A stretch of 64,000 bases of DNA from Rhodopseudomonas sp. P2A-2r (GCF_026015985.1 NZ_CP110389.1:3194001-3258000); one strand, 5' to 3'; numbered from the stretch's first letter, positions 9,456-20,391 are shown. Numbers and translations: made by a program. Notes: generated by a model from the letters alone, not told the origin.

Positions 9456-9815
9456 CAAGTTTTCTCGTGCGGTTTGTTGTTGTTTACGTTTGGCGCGGCA
9501 GCAATCCACCGGCAGGGAAGGCGGGAGCAATGACCGCCAGGGGCGTATCGATCGAAAAGGCCGGATCGCAAATTGCGAAGCCGGAGGGTTAAGCCCTTGT
9601 ACTTGCGGTTGCAATAAAGCGTTTTAGTGTCCGAGATGCTCTAAACTGATGCAGATGGCCGCGATCTGTAGATCTTGTGACGGGTATAATAATAGCGTAC
9701 CAGAGGGCGCGTGATTGTCCAGTTGGCAATTTGGCCCTTGCGAAATCGGCCAAGCCTCTGTACCTAGCACGAATAATCATCATATCCGGTCCCCACACAC
9801 ACGGAGCGACAGTTA
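9456..9815. other. Divergent intergenic region, NYN gene / rpoZ
   Basis: These 360 bases separate two divergent genes and carry no supportable gene. They are noticeably AT-richer than the surroundings, with clusters such as GGGTATAATAATAG near 9682-9695. Apart from the candidate rpoZ promoter listed separately, nothing specific can be assigned. Confidence 0.5.
9738..9766 (+). promoter_or_regulatory. Candidate rpoZ promoter
   Basis: TTGCGA (9738-9743) and TACCTA (9761-9766) are separated by 17 bases and lie 50 bases before the rpoZ ATG. The match to the sigma-70 consensus is fair at -35 and moderate at -10. Confidence 0.35.
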
Positions 9816-10209
9816 ATGGCGCGCGTCACCGTCGAAGATTGCATCGATAAAGTCGACAATCGGTTTGATCTGGTCCTTCTGGCTGCCCATCGGGCACGTA
9901 TGATCTCCTCAGGATCGCAACTTACAGTTGATCGCGACAATGACAAGAATCCCGTCGTGTCGTTGCGCGAGATTGCCGATCTCGACCATTTCGCCGGAAG
10001 ATCTGCGCGAGGAGCTGGTTCACTCGCTGCAGAAGTTCGTCGAGGTCGACGAGCCCGAGCCCGACACGATCCCGCTGATCGGTTCTGCCGGCGCCAGCGT
10101 CGATGCTGACGATACCGAGGTTGCGGTCGAACGCATGACGGAAGAAGAGCTTCTCAAGGGTCTCGAGGGCCTGGCGCCGCCGGAAGAGCAGCCTGAAGAA
10201 GACGAATAG
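9816..10209 (+). pseudogene. rpoZ: RNA polymerase omega subunit, broken by a +1 frameshift
   Basis: Omega binds the beta-prime subunit, helps polymerase assembly and forms part of a ppGpp-binding site. The first 55 codons read [19 protein letters not shown]...REIAD in one frame. The rest, [18 protein letters not shown] to EEQPEEDE, reads in the +1 frame. The gene is 394 bases, exactly one more than a 130-codon gene plus stop. The extra base is at 9981-9984, where GAT-CTCG-ACC should be GAT-NNN-ACC. As written, the product would be 97 residues with an unrelated tail, keeping the N-terminal region that contacts polymerase. A GGAG ribosome binding site precedes the ATG. Either a sequence error or a true truncation. 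Confidence 0.9.
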
Positions 10210-10248
10210 GCGCTGGCAACAGCCCGTTCACGGTGTTCTGTTTTGTTG

Positions 10249-10281
10249 AAGGCCCGGACCGTTGTCCGGGCCTTTGCTTTT
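10249..10281 (+). terminator. Rho-independent terminator after rpoZ
   Basis: The stem AAGGCCCGGAC / GTCCGGGCCTT has an 11-bp perfect pairing and a CGTT loop and is followed by a T-rich run (TGCTTTT). It separates rpoZ from the rsh unit. Confidence 0.85.
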
Positions 10282-10351
10282 CCTGATACTTTCAGGGCAA
10301 AGTTGCGGTGACGAGACGGGCGCGATCCGCGCCTGATGAAACGAGGCAGCG

Positions 10352-10506
10352 ATGGCGACCATTCGCCGAAAGACCGGGCAGATGCAGGCAGCGACCGAGG
10401 CGGTCGCCGCTGTCCCGTCGCCGCCCGCTGCGGCCGACCCGGCGGTCGTGGTCCCGGAGACGCCGGCCGATGCGCCGGTGAAGGTACCCGCGCCTCGCGC
10501 GCGCGG

Positions 10507-10510
<4 letters not shown>
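10352..10510 (+). CDS. Small ORF translationally coupled to rsh
   Basis: A 52-residue frame starting MATIRRKTGQMQAATEAVAA and continuing as an Ala/Pro/Val-rich chain to PAPRARG. I do not recognise it. The ATG has a well-placed GAGG five bases upstream. Its TGA (10508-10510) overlaps the ATG of rsh (10507-10509), whose own start has no visible ribosome binding site. The arrangement suggests rsh is translated by ribosomes finishing this ORF. The peptide may therefore be a coupling leader, a genuine small protein, or both. Confidence 0.55.
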
Positions 10511-12690
<2,180 letters not shown>

Positions 12691-12707
12691 AGCCCCCGGC
12701 CTCCGCT

Positions 12708-12822
12708 GTCATCGCCCGGCCTGCGCGCAATTGCGCGCCAGGACCGGGCGACCCAGTAGACGCAGGCGCCAGTGATGATCTCTCCGACAGCGTTGACCGG
12801 ATCCCTGCTTTCGCGGAGATGA
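12708..12822. repeat. Composite intergenic repeat, copy 1
   Basis: GTCATCGCCCGGCCTGCGCG and its palindromic continuation through GCGCGCAATTGCGCGC are followed after about 50 bases by a degenerate REP unit (GGATCCCTGCTTTCGCGG). The same two-part element recurs at 24563-24688. It fills the rsh-pdxJ gap. Confidence 0.8.
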
Positions 12823-12895
12823 CAGCCGGTGGCTGCTCGCAATGATCGCTTCACATCGCTATGCTCACCGCATCGTTGATTTCCGGAAGTTGCCA

Positions 12896-13660
12896 ATGCC
12901 CACTTTTCCCCTCCGCCTCGGCGTCAACATCGATCACGTCGCCACCCTGCGCAATGCACGCGGCGGGCATCGTCCCGATCCGGTGCGCGCTGCGCTGGCG
13001 GCCATCGAGGCCGGCGCCGACGGCATCACCGCGCATCTGCGCGAGGACCGCCGCCACATCCGCGACGATGACATGAAGCGGCTGAAGGCCGAGATTTCAA
13101 AGCCGCTGAACTTCGAAATGGCGGCGACGCCGGACATGGTCGAGATCGCCCTGGCCACCAGGCCCCATGCGGTCTGCCTGGTGCCGGAACGGCGCGAGGA
13201 GCTGACCACCGAAGGCGGCCTCGACGTGGCCGGTCAGCACAATGCGCTGGCGCCGGTGATCGCCCGGTTCAACGACGCCGGCGTCCGGGTGTCGCTGTTC
13301 ATCGCTGCCGATCCCCGTCAGATCGAGATGGCCGCCAAATTGCGCGCCCCGGTGATCGAACTGCACACCGGCGCCTGGTGCGACGCCATCGAGGATGGCA
13401 ATGCGGCCAAAGCCGCCAGCGAATGGCAGCGCATTGTCGCCGGCGCAGCCCTGGCGAAATCCGCGGGACTGGAGATCCATGCCGGCCACGGCCTCGATTA
13501 CGCCACCGCCGAGACCATCTCGGCGCTGCCGGAGATCGCCGAACTCAACATCGGCTATTTCATGATGGGGGAGGCGCTGTTCGTCGGCCTCGGCGCCACC
13601 GTCCGCGCCATGCGCGCGGCGATGGACCGGGGCCGCAAGCACCTCGCGGGCGCCGCATGA
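12896..13660 (+). CDS. pdxJ: Pyridoxine 5'-phosphate synthase PdxJ
   Basis: Closes the pyridoxine ring from 1-deoxy-D-xylulose 5-phosphate and 3-amino-2-oxopropyl phosphate in the DXP-dependent route to vitamin B6. The 254-residue TIM barrel carries the signature [16 protein letters not shown] at the N-terminus, HLREDRRHI, and the late phosphate site HAGHGLDY. The start is MPTFPLRLG with GGAAG eight bases upstream; a further in-frame ATG at 12842 lies within repeat-derived sequence. Its stop overlaps the acpS start (ATGA), so the pair is coupled. Confidence 0.96.
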   Translation: MPTFPLRLGVNIDHVATLRNARGGHRPDPVRAALAAIEAGADGITAHLREDRRHIRDDDMKRLKAEISKPLNFEMAATPDMVEIALATRPHAVCLVPERREELTTEGGLDVAGQHNALAPVIARFNDAGVRVSLFIAADPRQIEMAAKLRAPVIELHTGAWCDAIEDGNAAKAASEWQRIVAGAALAKSAGLEIHAGHGLDYATAETISALPEIAELNIGYFMMGEALFVGLGATVRAMRAAMDRGRKHLAGAA

Positions 13661-14076
13661 TCATCGGCATCGGCTCCGACCTGATCGACATCACCCGCGT
13701 CGCCAAGGTGATCGAGCGGCATGGCGAGCGCTTTCTCGATCGCATCTTCACCGACGCCGAGCGCGCCAAGGCCGAGCGCCGCTCCAAGAACGAGAAGATG
13801 GTGGTCGCCACCTACGCCAAGCGCTTCGCCGCCAAGGAGGCTTGTTCGAAGGCGCTCGGCACCGGCATCCGCCAGGGCGTCTGGTGGCGCGACATGGGGG
13901 TGGTCAACCTGCCGGGCGGCCGGCCGTCGATGCTTTTGACCGGTGGGGCGCTGGCCCGGCTGCAGAAGCTGACCCCGGCGGGCATGGAGGCCCGGATAGA
14001 CCTCACCATCACCGACGACTGGCCGCTGGCGCAGGCGTTTGTGATCATCTCGGCGGAGCAGGCGAGCAAAGGCTGA
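13657..14076 (+). CDS. acpS: Holo-[acyl-carrier-protein] synthase
   Basis: Transfers 4'-phosphopantetheine from CoA to apo-ACP, activating fatty-acid synthesis. The 139-residue protein has the family's Mg-binding Asp8 in GIGSDLIDI and the Glu of [14 protein letters not shown]. Length is normal. The start overlaps the pdxJ stop by four bases. The pdxJ-acpS-lepB-rnc-era order is widespread in alphaproteobacteria, though here two small membrane-protein genes stand between acpS and lepB. Confidence 0.96.
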   Translation: MIIGIGSDLIDITRVAKVIERHGERFLDRIFTDAERAKAERRSKNEKMVVATYAKRFAAKEACSKALGTGIRQGVWWRDMGVVNLPGGRPSMLLTGGALARLQKLTPAGMEARIDLTITDDWPLAQAFVIISAEQASKG

Positions 14077-14151
14077 GCTGGCCTGCGAGTTGAGGTTGCA
14101 ACTTTAACGTGCCAAACTGCGCTGGCCGTTCAAAGCATCGCAGCCGAGCCG

Positions 14152-14352
14152 ATGAAAAAAGTCGTCTTCAATGAGCGGCTTAAGCTGATGGCAGGATTTG
14201 CCAATGCGATTGCGGTTGCGATGCTTTCGGCCGGTGTAATCGGTCCCGTTCTGGCGTTTTTCTACGGGATTTTGCCGGTGGTTACGGACGTTTCATCGAT
14301 CCTGGCAGGGTCGTTGGTTTGCATCCTCGTTAGTGGGTGCTTACATTTTTAG
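14152..14352 (+). CDS. Small two-helix membrane protein
   Basis: A 66-residue protein starting MKKVVFNERLKLMAGFANAI with two hydrophobic segments (about residues 14-38 and 42-64). The composition resembles small conserved inner-membrane proteins found beside housekeeping genes in many proteobacteria, but I cannot name a function. The start lies 75 bases after acpS. It sits immediately upstream of another small membrane-protein frame and may be co-transcribed with it. Confidence 0.65.
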   Translation: MKKVVFNERLKLMAGFANAIAVAMLSAGVIGPVLAFFYGILPVVTDVSSILAGSLVCILVSGCLHF

Positions 14353-14380
14353 CGTTGGCCATCCTTGGAGGGATCCAGGA

Positions 14381-14594
14381 ATGAACGGTTATCAACTTTA
14401 TGGCCTGTTCGCTCCCGTCATCGGGGCGGCCTTTGTTCTGGTTTATGTGGCCATCGGATTGCACTTCAACCGCGCGGCTTACCGCCGTTCGCAGTCTGAA
14501 GCGCTTCCCCCATATCCAGGAAGCCGCACGGGTGGCGAACGAGAAGTTCATCGCCGATGCCCTGAAGGAAATGGCCGAGCGGCCGGCAGCGTAA
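14381..14594 (+). pseudogene. Small membrane protein, probably frameshifted
   Basis: The first frame begins MNGYQLYGLFAPVIGAAFVL, a single transmembrane helix followed by HFNRAAYRRS. The second half of a plausible protein, LKRFPHIQEAARVANEKF to ALKEMAERPAA and a TAA at 14594, is in the next frame. The interval is 214 bases, one more than a multiple of three, so a single inserted base near 14495-14515 would explain the split. The joined product would be about 70 residues: one membrane anchor with a charged cytoplasmic helix. Function unknown. It could instead be one short frame that ends early. Confidence 0.5.
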
Positions 14595-14902
14595 CTGGCA
14601 GATGTCGGGTAGCAGGGGATGATGCCGAGGCGCCGCAAATGGTGCGCCGACTTAAATTTCCTCCATCTTTCCAACCAATTCGCTGATCTTTCCTGCCCCA
14701 ATAACGGTTCCGTTGATTGCGGCACGGCAAACAACCCGTTAAAAGCCGGCATCTGCCTTCAGCAGGACCGAACGTGGCCTGACCCTCTGGGTTTGCGCCG
14801 CAATTCGCTCTAAACATCAGAATCAATGCCTCATCTCATCGCGGCGCCATGTTTGCGTGAGATCACCACAATCCGCGCGGCAATGCGGGAATCGGGAAAG
14901 CG
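14595..14902. other. Gap upstream of lepB
   Basis: These 308 bases hold no supportable gene. The middle (about 14650-14740) is less GC-rich than the flanks and probably contains the lepB promoter, but no convincing -35/-10 pair stands out. Confidence 0.4.
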
Positions 14903-15661
14903 ATGAGCGTGACATCCGGAACCAAGACTGAAAGCGGCGTCGGCGAAACCATCCGCGTCGTCATCAATGCGCTGTTGATCGCGCTGGTGATCCGGACCTT
15001 CCTGTTCCAGCCGTTCAACATCCCGTCGGGCTCGATGAAGGCCACCCTGCTGGTGGGCGACTACCTGTTCGTGTCGAAATATTCCTATGGCTACAGCCAC
15101 TATTCGATCCCGCTGTCGCCGCCGATCTTCTCCGGCCGCATCTTCGGCTCGGAGCCGGCGCGCGGCGACGTCGTGGTGTTCCGGCTGCCGAAGGATGACA
15201 GCACCGATTACATCAAGCGCGTGATCGGGCTGCCGGGCGACCGCATCCAGATGAAGGAAGGGCTGCTCTACATCAATGAGAAGCCGGTGCAGCGCGAGCG
15301 CCTGTCGGATTTCGTCGGTGAGGATCCCTGCGGCTCCGACGCCACCGCGCGGGTCAAGCGCTGGAAGGAGACGCTGCCTAACGGTGTCACCTACGAGTCG
15401 CTCGATTGCGTCGACAACGGCTTCTACGACAACACCAACGTCTACACCGTGCCGCCCGGCAACTTCTTCATGATGGGCGACAACCGCGACAACTCCACCG
15501 ACAACCGCGTGCTGTCCGCGGTGGGCTACGTGCCGTTCGAGAACATCGTCGGGCGCGCGCAGATGATTTTCTTCTCGATCGCCGAGGGCGAACATGCCTG
15601 GCAGATCTGGCGCTGGCCGACCGCCGTTCGCTGGGGTCGCATCTTTTCCATTGTGCGATGA
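14903..15661 (+). CDS. lepB: Signal peptidase I
   Basis: A membrane-bound serine/lysine protease that removes Sec and Tat signal peptides on the periplasmic face. The 252-residue protein has one N-terminal transmembrane helix (VVINALLIALVIRTFLF), catalytic Ser44 in PSGSMKATL and the general base Lys105 in TDYIKRVIGLPGD. The late box GDNRDNSTDNR is also present. Its stop codon overlaps the ATG of rnc (ATGA), and the order lepB-rnc-era is the classical operon. Confidence 0.97.
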   Translation: MSVTSGTKTESGVGETIRVVINALLIALVIRTFLFQPFNIPSGSMKATLLVGDYLFVSKYSYGYSHYSIPLSPPIFSGRIFGSEPARGDVVVFRLPKDDSTDYIKRVIGLPGDRIQMKEGLLYINEKPVQRERLSDFVGEDPCGSDATARVKRWKETLPNGVTYESLDCVDNGFYDNTNVYTVPPGNFFMMGDNRDNSTDNRVLSAVGYVPFENIVGRAQMIFFSIAEGEHAWQIWRWPTAVRWGRIFSIVR

Positions 15662-16473
15662 AAGACGACTCCGCCAACCTCGCGTCCCCCTCGAGTGCCG
15701 ACGACCTGACCTTGCCTGACGCCGGCACGGAGACGGCTGCCGTGCGCAAGAAGCGCAAGAATGCCGCCATGAAGGCTGCCGCGGCGCAGATCGAGACGCG
15801 GATCGGCTACACATTCAAGGACCCGCTGCTGCTGGCCACCGCCTTCACCCATGTGTCGGCGCTGAAGTCGCAGCGTAGCCGCGCGGACAGCTACCAGCGC
15901 CTCGAATTCCTCGGCGACCACGTGCTCGGTCTGGTGGTGTCCGACATGCTGTACCGCGCCTTTCCGCAAGCGGACGAGGGCGAACTGTCGAAGCGGCTAG
16001 CCGAACTGGTGCGCAAGGAAGCCTGCGCCGACGTGGCGCGCACGCTTGACCTGCTCGACGGCATCAAGCTCGGCGCGGTCGGGGCGGGCGCCGGCGCGCG
16101 GCTTCGCAAGTCGGTGCTCGGCGATATCTGCGAGGCGGTGATCGGCGCCATCTTCCTCGATGGCGGTTACCCCGCCGCGGACAGTTTCGTGCAGCGCAAC
16201 TGGCTGGAGCGCATGCGCAAGCCGGCGCGCCCGTTGCGCGATTCCAAGACCGTGCTGCAGGAGTGGGCCCAGGGCAAGGGACTGCCGACGCCGGTCTATC
16301 GCGAGGTCGAGCGCTCCGGCCCGCATCACGATCCGCAATTCCGTGTCGCCGTCGACCTGCCGGGCCTGGCGCCCGCGGAAGGCGTCGGCGGCAGCAAGCG
16401 CGCGGCCGAGAAGCTCGCCGCGTCCGCCATGCTGGCGCGCGAAGGCGTCAGCAGCGACAACAATGATGGATGA
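15658..16473 (+). CDS. rnc: Ribonuclease III
   Basis: Cleaves double-stranded RNA, including rRNA precursors. The 271-residue protein has an N-terminal extension rich in Ala and Lys (about 45 residues), then the RNase III domain with signature RLEFLGDHVLGLVV carrying the metal-binding Glu and Asp. A second acidic site follows in GDICEAVIGAIFLDGG, and a dsRNA-binding domain closes the protein (SKTVLQEWAQGKGLPTP, SKRAAEKLAASAML). It overlaps lepB by four bases and era by eleven. Confidence 0.97.
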   Translation: MKDDSANLASPSSADDLTLPDAGTETAAVRKKRKNAAMKAAAAQIETRIGYTFKDPLLLATAFTHVSALKSQRSRADSYQRLEFLGDHVLGLVVSDMLYRAFPQADEGELSKRLAELVRKEACADVARTLDLLDGIKLGAVGAGAGARLRKSVLGDICEAVIGAIFLDGGYPAADSFVQRNWLERMRKPARPLRDSKTVLQEWAQGKGLPTPVYREVERSGPHHDPQFRVAVDLPGLAPAEGVGGSKRAAEKLAASAMLAREGVSSDNNDG

Positions 16474-17419
16474 CCCTGTGAACGACGATATCGATCCCGC
16501 CCCGACGCCCGACGTTCCCGATGCGGAGACGCGCTGCGGCTTCGTCGCCCTGATCGGCGCGCCGAATGTCGGAAAATCCACGCTGGTCAACGCGCTTGTC
16601 GGATCCAAGGTCACCATAGTCTCGCGCAAAGTGCAGACCACGCGCGCGCTGATCCGCGGCATCGTGATCGAGAACCACGCGCAGATCATCCTGGTCGATA
16701 CCCCCGGCATCTTCCTGCCGAAGCGCCGGCTCGACCGCGCCATGGTCAAGACCGCCTGGAGCGGGGCTCATGACGCTGACCTGGTCTGCATCCTGCTCGA
16801 CGCCCGAGAGGGCATCGACGAGGAGGCTGAGGCGATCTTTAGCCAGCTCGAGAAGGTCAATCACCCGAAGTATCTGGTGATCAACAAGGTCGACATCGTC
16901 TCCAAGGAAAAGCTGCTGAAGCTGGCGGCCGCCGCCAACGAGCGGATGAAGTTCGAAGAGACGTTCATGATCTCGGCGATGACCGGCGACGGCGTCGACG
17001 ATCTCCGCCGCACGCTGGCGGCTGCGGTGCCGCCCGGTCCCTATCACTATCCCGAAGACCAGATGTCGGATGCGCCGATGCGGCATCTCGCGGCCGAAAT
17101 CACCCGCGAAAAGATCTTCCGCCAGTTGCACCAGGAGCTGCCGTATCAGTCCACGGTGGAGACCGACACCTGGACCGAGCGCAAGGACAAGTCGATCCGC
17201 ATCGAGCAGACCATTTTCGTCGAGCGCGAAAGCCAGCGCAAGATCGTGCTCGGCAAGGGCGGCGCCACCATCAAGTCGATCGGCGCCGATGCCCGCAAGG
17301 AGATCGCCGAGATCACCGGCGTGCCCGTGCATCTGTTCCTGTTCGTCAAGGTGCGCGAGAACTGGGGCGACGATCCCAATCGCTACCGCGAAATGGGCCT
17401 CGAATTCCCCAAGGACTAG
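16463..17419 (+). CDS. era: GTPase Era
   Basis: A ribosome-assembly GTPase that binds the 3' end of 16S rRNA. The protein of about 318 residues has a G1 P-loop GAPNVGKST, G3 DTPG and G4 NKVD, followed by a C-terminal KH domain with GKGGATIKSIG. A short acidic N-terminal extension (DDPVNDDIDPAPTPD) precedes the G domain. Two adjacent ATGs (16463, 16466) are possible starts within the end of rnc; coupling to rnc is likely because no independent ribosome binding site is seen. Confidence 0.96.
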   Translation: MMDDPVNDDIDPAPTPDVPDAETRCGFVALIGAPNVGKSTLVNALVGSKVTIVSRKVQTTRALIRGIVIENHAQIILVDTPGIFLPKRRLDRAMVKTAWSGAHDADLVCILLDAREGIDEEAEAIFSQLEKVNHPKYLVINKVDIVSKEKLLKLAAAANERMKFEETFMISAMTGDGVDDLRRTLAAAVPPGPYHYPEDQMSDAPMRHLAAEITREKIFRQLHQELPYQSTVETDTWTERKDKSIRIEQTIFVERESQRKIVLGKGGATIKSIGADARKEIAEITGVPVHLFLFVKVRENWGDDPNRYREMGLEFPKD

Positions 17420-17428
17420 CCAGCGCCC

Positions 17429-17845
17429 ATGTCGGTTGCCAACAACGGTTCCAACAACAATTCGAAGAACGTTCCGAAGAACGTCTTCTACTTCGAAGTC
17501 CTGCTGTACGCATCGCTGACGCTGGATGCGCTGTCGATCGCGTTTCAGGACCGCACGCCCGATGCTGACATGACCGAGACCACGATCATGGCGGCGAACA
17601 TCGTTGCGGCCTGTCTGCTGCTGCTGTTCGTGTTTCTGGTGCATCACGCCGCTCACGGCCGCAAGAGCTGGCCGCGCTGGGTGCTGGTGGCATCACTGGT
17701 GTTCTCGGTACTGTCGCTGCTGCAGATCCTCGGCATCAGCGGGCTGCAGCTCGACAGCGCCATCGAGATCGTGTCCTGCGCACTGACCGCCGGCGGACTG
17801 TACTTTGCATTCACTGGCGACGCCGCCAACTGGTTCAACGCGTGA
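17429..17845 (+). CDS. Four-helix membrane protein, unknown function
   Basis: A 138-residue protein starting 9 bases after era. An Asn/Ser-rich N-terminus (MSVANNGSNNNSKN) is followed by about four hydrophobic segments: one near residue 25, IVAACLLLLFVFLVHH, VLVASLVFSVLSLLQIL and a final one near the C-terminus. I recognise no family. It probably ends the lepB-rnc-era operon, with repeat sequence following directly. Confidence 0.8.
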   Translation: MSVANNGSNNNSKNVPKNVFYFEVLLYASLTLDALSIAFQDRTPDADMTETTIMAANIVAACLLLLFVFLVHHAAHGRKSWPRWVLVASLVFSVLSLLQILGISGLQLDSAIEIVSCALTAGGLYFAFTGDAANWFNA

Positions 17846-17849
17846 GGAG

Positions 17850-17884
17850 TAGGGCGGGTTAGCGAAGCGTAACCCGCTTTACGG
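17850..17884. repeat. Short palindromic repeat GGGCGGGTTAGCGAAGCG type
   Basis: AGGGCGGGTTAGCGAAGCGT is followed by its near reverse complement AACCCGC. It resembles the half-unit of the larger repeat at 43360-43445. Confidence 0.65.
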
Positions 17885-17946
17885 CGTGATCGTTGAAGCG
17901 GCGGATCGCGGGTCGTAAATCCGCCCCCGCGCTTGGCGTGTAGAGT

Positions 17947-18060
17947 GTAGGGTGGGCAAAGCGATCGGGTCGCGCGTAGCGCGGCCGATGCGTGCCCACC
18001 ATCGGCGGCGATGGATTTGAACGGTGGGCACGGCGCAAGCGCGCCTTTGCCCACCCTACG
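17947..18060. repeat. GTAGGGTGGGCA inverted repeat, copy 1
   Basis: The unit begins GTAGGGTGGGCAAAGCG and ends CTTTGCCCACCCTAC, so the ends are inverted copies around a 114-base element. Inside are further complementary arms (CGTGCCCACC and GGTGGGCACG). Similar elements occur at 30698-30797 and 43360-43445. Confidence 0.85.
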
Positions 18061-18077
18061 AATCTGCACAAGGCGGA

Positions 18078-20018
18078 CTACACTTTCCCGGCACGCTCCA
18101 GCGCCGCGTCGACGCCGGCGGCCAGCGCCGTCAGGGCGGTGGAGGACGATCGTCCGGCTGCCAGTTCCGACACCGTATCAACCACATGGCTGAAGTTGCC
18201 GGCGGCGGGGGTGACGTCGCGCGTCGACGACAGCGGGGCGTCGCGCGTGTCGCCGAGCATGGCGACCACGATGCGGCTGCCCTTGCTCTTCTTCACCAGG
18301 CGACGCACCGCATAATGCACCATGGCATCCGAGGGCTGCCCGACGTAGCAGATGCAGAATGCCTGGGTCTGCGAGACATCGAGGGAGAAGAACCGCGAGA
18401 TCGACAGCGCGTCGGCGGTCTCGGCGGTGGCGCCGATGCCGCGGCGTTTCAGCAGTTGCGCCAGCACCAGCGCCGCCGCCTCGTCGAGCTTGCCGGCGCC
18501 AGGGATGCACAGCACCGCGCCGGGCGCCTGCCACTGCGCGAGCAAGGGCGCGGGATCCTCGACGGGAACGATGCCGTCGAGCCGCGCCAGCTCGGAGCGC
18601 GCATCGACGACTTCAATCTCTTCGGGGACACGGTCTTCGTGGGTCTCGAGGTCGTCGACGACTTCGCTGACCGTGGCGAGAATGCGCTCGAGCCGGTCGG
18701 CGTGCAGGCGGCCGAGGCGCACGTCGGCCTCGGCGAGACGCAGCCCTTTCAGCAGGATGCTGTCGTAGTAGGTCTCCAGGGGCGCGTCCTCGAGATAGGT
18801 CTGCGCCTGCTGCGACGCCTCGATGGGGTCGCCGGCCAGCATGCGTTGATAGACCAGTTGCGGTGGCGTCAGCGCCGGCTGGTTGCCGAGCAGCACGTCG
18901 AAGAACTGCAGCCGGTCGACATGGCGGCCGACCACCACCAGGCAGACGGTGAGCGGCGTCGCCAGCACCAGCCCGATCGGCCCCCACAGCCAGGTCCAGA
19001 ACGACGCCGACAGCACGATGGCCACCGGCGACAGGCCGGAGCTGCGGCCATAGACGAGGGGCTCCACCACCTGGCTGGCGATCACCTGCAGCGACGCGAA
19101 CAACGCCACGGTCATCAGCAGCATGCCCCAGCCGGAGCCGACGGCGGCGGCGAGGATCAGCGGAAACACCGCCGAGATCGCCGAGCCGACATAGGGCACG
19201 AAGCGCAGGATGGCGGCGACCAGCCCCCACAGCGGCGCGCTCGGCACACCGATGAAGGTGAGCCCGATGCCGATCAAGAGGCCGAAGCTGGCGTTGACGA
19301 TCATCTGGTTGAGGAACAGCCGTGACAGCCGCTGGCCGGCGTCGTCGAGCGCAGCGGTGGTACGCTGCATGTCATGGGAGCCGGCGAGGCGGATGAAACG
19401 GTTGCGCAGGTCCTGGCGCTGCAGAAGGATGAAGATCACGAAGATGACCACGATGCCGGTGGTGGTGAGCGGCTGGATCAGCGGCTGGATGATTGCCACC
19501 AGCGTGGTCAGGGTGCCCGGATCGGGCTGGCGGATTTCCACCGGGATCGGCTTGTCCAGCGGCTGCCGGCGCAACCCGTCGATGGCGCTTCGCCCTGCGG
19601 CCGGGTTCTGCAGTTCGCTGTCGAGCTCACGCAGCACGCGCGAGGCCCGCTCCAGCGTGCCGGAGCCGCCGGTGGCGAAGCCGCGCAGCCCCTGGATCTT
19701 GTCGCGCAGCGTCTGCTGGTAGCCCGGCAATTCCTGGGCGAGCCGGTTGGCCTGCGACACCATCAGGCCGCCCAGGCTGAACATCACGGAAAAGCCGATG
19801 AACACGGTGACCAGCACGGAAACCGTTCGCGGCACCCGCCATGACTGCAGCCGGATTACGAACGGCGCCAGCACGAAGCTGAACAGCACCGCCAGCGCCA
19901 CGGGCACCAGGATCTCGCGGCCGAAATACAGGCCGGTCACGATCAGGGCCGCTACTGCCATGTTGATCAGTGCCGTTCCCGGCGGCTTGGGGAGACGGAT
20001 GGGTGCTATGTCTGTCAA
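18078..20018 (-). CDS. AI-2E family transporter with a long C-terminal extension
   Basis: A membrane protein of about 646 residues. Residues 1-365 are an AI-2E/PerM-type permease core with eight or so hydrophobic segments, including FGREILVPVALAVLFSFVL near the N-terminus and LRFVPYVGSAISAVFPLIL. Typical family members end soon after this core. Here about 280 further residues form a soluble, alpha/beta-looking region (for example LARLDGIVPVEDPAPLLAQW, KGSRIVVAMLGDTRDAPL). Its function is unknown to me. I start at the TTG at 20016-20018 (MTDIAPIRLPKPPG) with GGA upstream; the open frame to 20330 is low-complexity. Transported substrate is uncertain because few family members have been tested. 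Confidence 0.85.
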   Translation of the reverse strand: MTDIAPIRLPKPPGTALINMAVAALIVTGLYFGREILVPVALAVLFSFVLAPFVIRLQSWRVPRTVSVLVTVFIGFSVMFSLGGLMVSQANRLAQELPGYQQTLRDKIQGLRGFATGGSGTLERASRVLRELDSELQNPAAGRSAIDGLRRQPLDKPIPVEIRQPDPGTLTTLVAIIQPLIQPLTTTGIVVIFVIFILLQRQDLRNRFIRLAGSHDMQRTTAALDDAGQRLSRLFLNQMIVNASFGLLIGIGLTFIGVPSAPLWGLVAAILRFVPYVGSAISAVFPLILAAAVGSGWGMLLMTVALFASLQVIASQVVEPLVYGRSSGLSPVAIVLSASFWTWLWGPIGLVLATPLTVCLVVVGRHVDRLQFFDVLLGNQPALTPPQLVYQRMLAGDPIEASQQAQTYLEDAPLETYYDSILLKGLRLAEADVRLGRLHADRLERILATVSEVVDDLETHEDRVPEEIEVVDARSELARLDGIVPVEDPAPLLAQWQAPGAVLCIPGAGKLDEAAALVLAQLLKRRGIGATAETADALSISRFFSLDVSQTQAFCICYVGQPSDAMVHYAVRRLVKKSKGSRIVVAMLGDTRDAPLSSTRDVTPAAGNFSHVVDTVSELAAGRSSSTALTALAAGVDAALERAGKV

Positions 20019-20391
20019 TGGAATGTCCGGTCGGGTCCGGCAATGGACCTGGCTGCGAGCCTTAACTGCAACCGCTGCGCCGGGCAAACGTTCCGCTCCG
20101 ACGTTGCTGCTCCGCTCACTACGGCTGCACCGACGCGACCATCCAGTATGCCAAATTCCGGTAGATGGCCGCCATGGGGTGGACGACGCAGCATCATTCT
20201 TGCGGTGCGCAGGCACGGCGATTCCAGCGCCATCGTTGCTGATGCTCGGTGGTAATTTTTGCCGCCTGCGAAGAATTTTCCCCATGGTCACAAGCACGGG
20301 CTCGTGGAAAACGCCCGCATTTTCAGTCACGACGTCTGGTACGACAATTGCTGAGATGCCCTCGATGAAGTTTTCAAGTCAGGGAATTTGA
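20019..20391. other. Gap with recO-like relic
   Basis: These 373 bases between the AI-2E gene and the 20392 gene carry no intact gene, only a decayed copy of the recO 5' end (20174-20255, listed separately). The last part, about 20255-20391, is AT-richer and probably holds the promoter of the next gene, which has AGGGA before its ATG. Confidence 0.5.
20174..20255 (+). pseudogene. Relic of the recO 5' end
   Basis: One frame here reads SIILAVRRHGDSSAIV, which aligns without gaps to [16 protein letters not shown] at the start of the intact recO 730 bases downstream. The preceding bases ATGGGGTGGACGACGCAGC match ATGGAATGGACCGACGAAGG if two single-base deletions are allowed, so the relic seems to begin at the recO start codon. 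It ends in a stop at 20255. It is a duplicated, decayed fragment rather than a gene. Confidence 0.7.

Noticed and set aside
10336..10506. A longer N-terminus for Rsh from ATG 10336
   Set aside because: The added 57 residues are Arg/Gly-rich shadow sequence, and the overlapping small ORF in another frame has the ribosome binding site.
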